Shown here piece after piece: positions 5,836 to 6,792 of a DNA stretch of 6,792 nucleotides. This DNA comes from Pseudomonadota bacterium (GTDB taxonomy: Bacteria; Bdellovibrionota; Oligoflexia; Oligoflexales; Oligoflexaceae). Numbering within the stretch: the stretch's first letter is position 1; every line of letters begins with the position of its first letter. The notes below the pieces were generated by a model. The model made no database searches and was not told where the DNA came from. It saw only the letters and a program-made list of their open reading frames with translations. The stretch is from contig JAKQGS010000231.1 of the NCBI GenBank assembly GCA_029556045.1, forward strand, positions 1-6,792, read 5' to 3'. The position numbers were made by a program, and so were the translations under genes.

Positions 5836-6792
5836 TCATGGTATCCGCTGCCACCGGCTGCAGGACCATAACAACTCCATCATCATCACCAATAAAGCTG
5901 CGGCCGCAAACCAGAGCATCATATCGTCATAATCATGGTATTTTTTGCTCTCCACTTTGGTTTTTTCCAAACGATCAATCTCGTCGTAAATCCGTCGCAG
6001 CGTATCGGTGTCGGATGCCAGAAAGGCGGTCCCACCAGTTTCCTGAGCGATGTTTCGCAGAAGTGTTTCGTCCATTTCCACCTTCTGATACTGAATGGTC
6101 TCCCCAAAAATGCTCTGCACCGGAAACGGTACCGGCTCATTTTGACCGACACCAATCGTATAAACTTTAATACCAACAGCTTGAGCCGCCCGCGCCGCCT
6201 GCATGGGGTCGATCTGACCGCCCGTATTAGCGCCGTCCGTCAGAAGGACGACAACCTTGCTTTTGGCCTGCAGATCCGCCAGACGTTTGGTAGCGGTCGC
6301 CAGGGCATCACCGATAGCGGTGGCCTTGCCCGCCATACCGATTTGAATTTGTCCTAAAAACTTGCCGAGCAGATCATGATCGAGCGTCAAAGGAGCCTGG
6401 GTAAAAGCCTGAGAGCCAAAAACAACCAGGCCAATGCGGTCATGGACACGTTTTGGCACAAATTCGCCCACAACCTTTTTGATAACCGTTAGACGATCCC
6501 GCCTCTCGCCATCCCACTCAAAGTCCAACGCTGCCATGCTGCCCGAGGTATCGATCACCAGTATAATGTCGAGGCCCTCCTGGATTTCCGTCGATTCCCC
6601 TCGTTTTTTTTGGGGCATGGCAGTCACGATTGTCAGAAAGACTATCGCCAGAAATCTCAGATGAACCGGCACTCGCCATCCTCGAAAACGGATAAGCGAT
6701 ACCTGCTGGTTATGGTGAGTGTTGCTCCGCAAATTTTCGCTACGACAGGGAAGACGATAAAGGATCCAATAGGCAAATGGGAGCAGCAGAAA
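5836..6792 (-). CDS. batA: BatA-like VWA-domain membrane protein (5' end outside window)
   Basis: The frame is open to the window edge, so 318 C-terminal residues are visible and the start lies beyond. The visible part begins inside a membrane helix (FLLLPFAYWILYRLP); a second helix is at about residues 46-58 of the visible part. The VWA domain follows, with a full MIDAS: DTSGS (Asp81, Ser83, Ser85), Thr158 in KATAIGDAL and Asp186 in LLTDGAN. The typical BatA stretches DRIGLVVFGSQAFTQAPLT and GIKVYTIGVG are present. A C-terminal helix (about 291-308) ends the protein. It is expected to face the periplasm with its VWA domain and to partner the BatB-like protein encoded 58 nt downstream. The normal upstream neighbours (MoxR ATPase, DUF58 protein) would lie beyond the right edge. 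A TTG at 6732 is not the start, because the frame and its membrane helix continue upstream. Confidence 0.88.
   Translation of the reverse strand, partial: FLLLPFAYWILYRLPCRSENLRSNTHHNQQVSLIRFRGWRVPVHLRFLAIVFLTIVTAMPQKKRGESTEIQEGLDIILVIDTSGSMAALDFEWDGERRDRLTVIKKVVGEFVPKRVHDRIGLVVFGSQAFTQAPLTLDHDLLGKFLGQIQIGMAGKATAIGDALATATKRLADLQAKSKVVVLLTDGANTGGQIDPMQAARAAQAVGIKVYTIGVGQNEPVPFPVQSIFGETIQYQKVEMDETLLRNIAQETGGTAFLASDTDTLRRIYDEIDRLEKTKVESKKYHDYDDMMLWFAAAALLVMMMELLWSCSRWQRIP

Noticed and set aside
5828..5838. GCCTGATATCA found here and again at 1322-1332, at the stop codons of two - strand genes
   Set aside because: An 11-mer shared between two places in a 6.8-kb window is expected by chance; no longer similarity surrounds them, so it is not called a recombination site.
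5277..6170. Several + strand frames opposite the two VWA genes
   Set aside because: Shadows of genes whose VWA motifs are intact on the - strand; low-complexity translations without domains.
1..6792. CRISPR arrays, tRNA or rRNA genes, insertion sequences
   Set aside because: No regularly spaced repeats, no cloverleaf-like sequences noticed, and no transposase or terminal repeats on either strand.

Overview
The window comes from a Gram-negative bacterium, most likely a proteobacterium. GC content is moderate by eye, spacing is tight, Shine-Dalgarno sites are AAGG/GGAG/AGGGA type, and the genes are a Bat-type VWA pair, a PilZ protein, CheZ-like proteins and a two-component histidine kinase. 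The mix of many signalling proteins with a bat locus would fit a Magnetococcia-like or other environmental proteobacterium, but that placement is a low-confidence inference.

Left part, + strand (2-1327): the C-terminal two thirds of a histidine kinase, whose phospho-accepting His box lies just left of the window, is followed 45 nt later by a small serine recombinase of the resolvase/invertase type with all catalytic residues. No transposase, terminal repeats or cargo is visible with it.

Middle part, - strand (read right to left, 3429 to 1330): a two-domain PilZ protein with degenerate c-di-GMP motifs, then two paralogous small helical proteins. Each paralogue carries a [E/Q]-D-x3-Q motif like the catalytic helix of the CheY-P phosphatase CheZ, a shared G-x-A-x4-TT-x2-EE segment, and a C-terminal Phe-Phe. 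This looks like an accessory chemotaxis or response-regulator control module. It meets the recombinase gene tail to tail, and the two stop codons share one 8-bp palindrome.

Right part, - strand (6792 to 3621): two membrane-anchored VWA proteins with intact MIDAS motifs (BatA-like, cut by the window edge, then BatB-like), followed by a membrane-anchored TPR protein. The TPR gene has its own good promoter in an AT-rich gap. Together these resemble a MoxR-associated bat locus, in which VWA and TPR partners are thought to work at the inner membrane in envelope stress or complex assembly. Where BatD might be expected downstream, the window instead passes into the PilZ/CheZ-like module.

The most interesting content is the pair of CheZ-like DxxxQ proteins with aromatic tails next to a degenerate tandem PilZ protein. 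Nothing seen amounts to a proven new system. No tRNA, rRNA, CRISPR array, insertion sequence or convincing intrinsic terminator was found.
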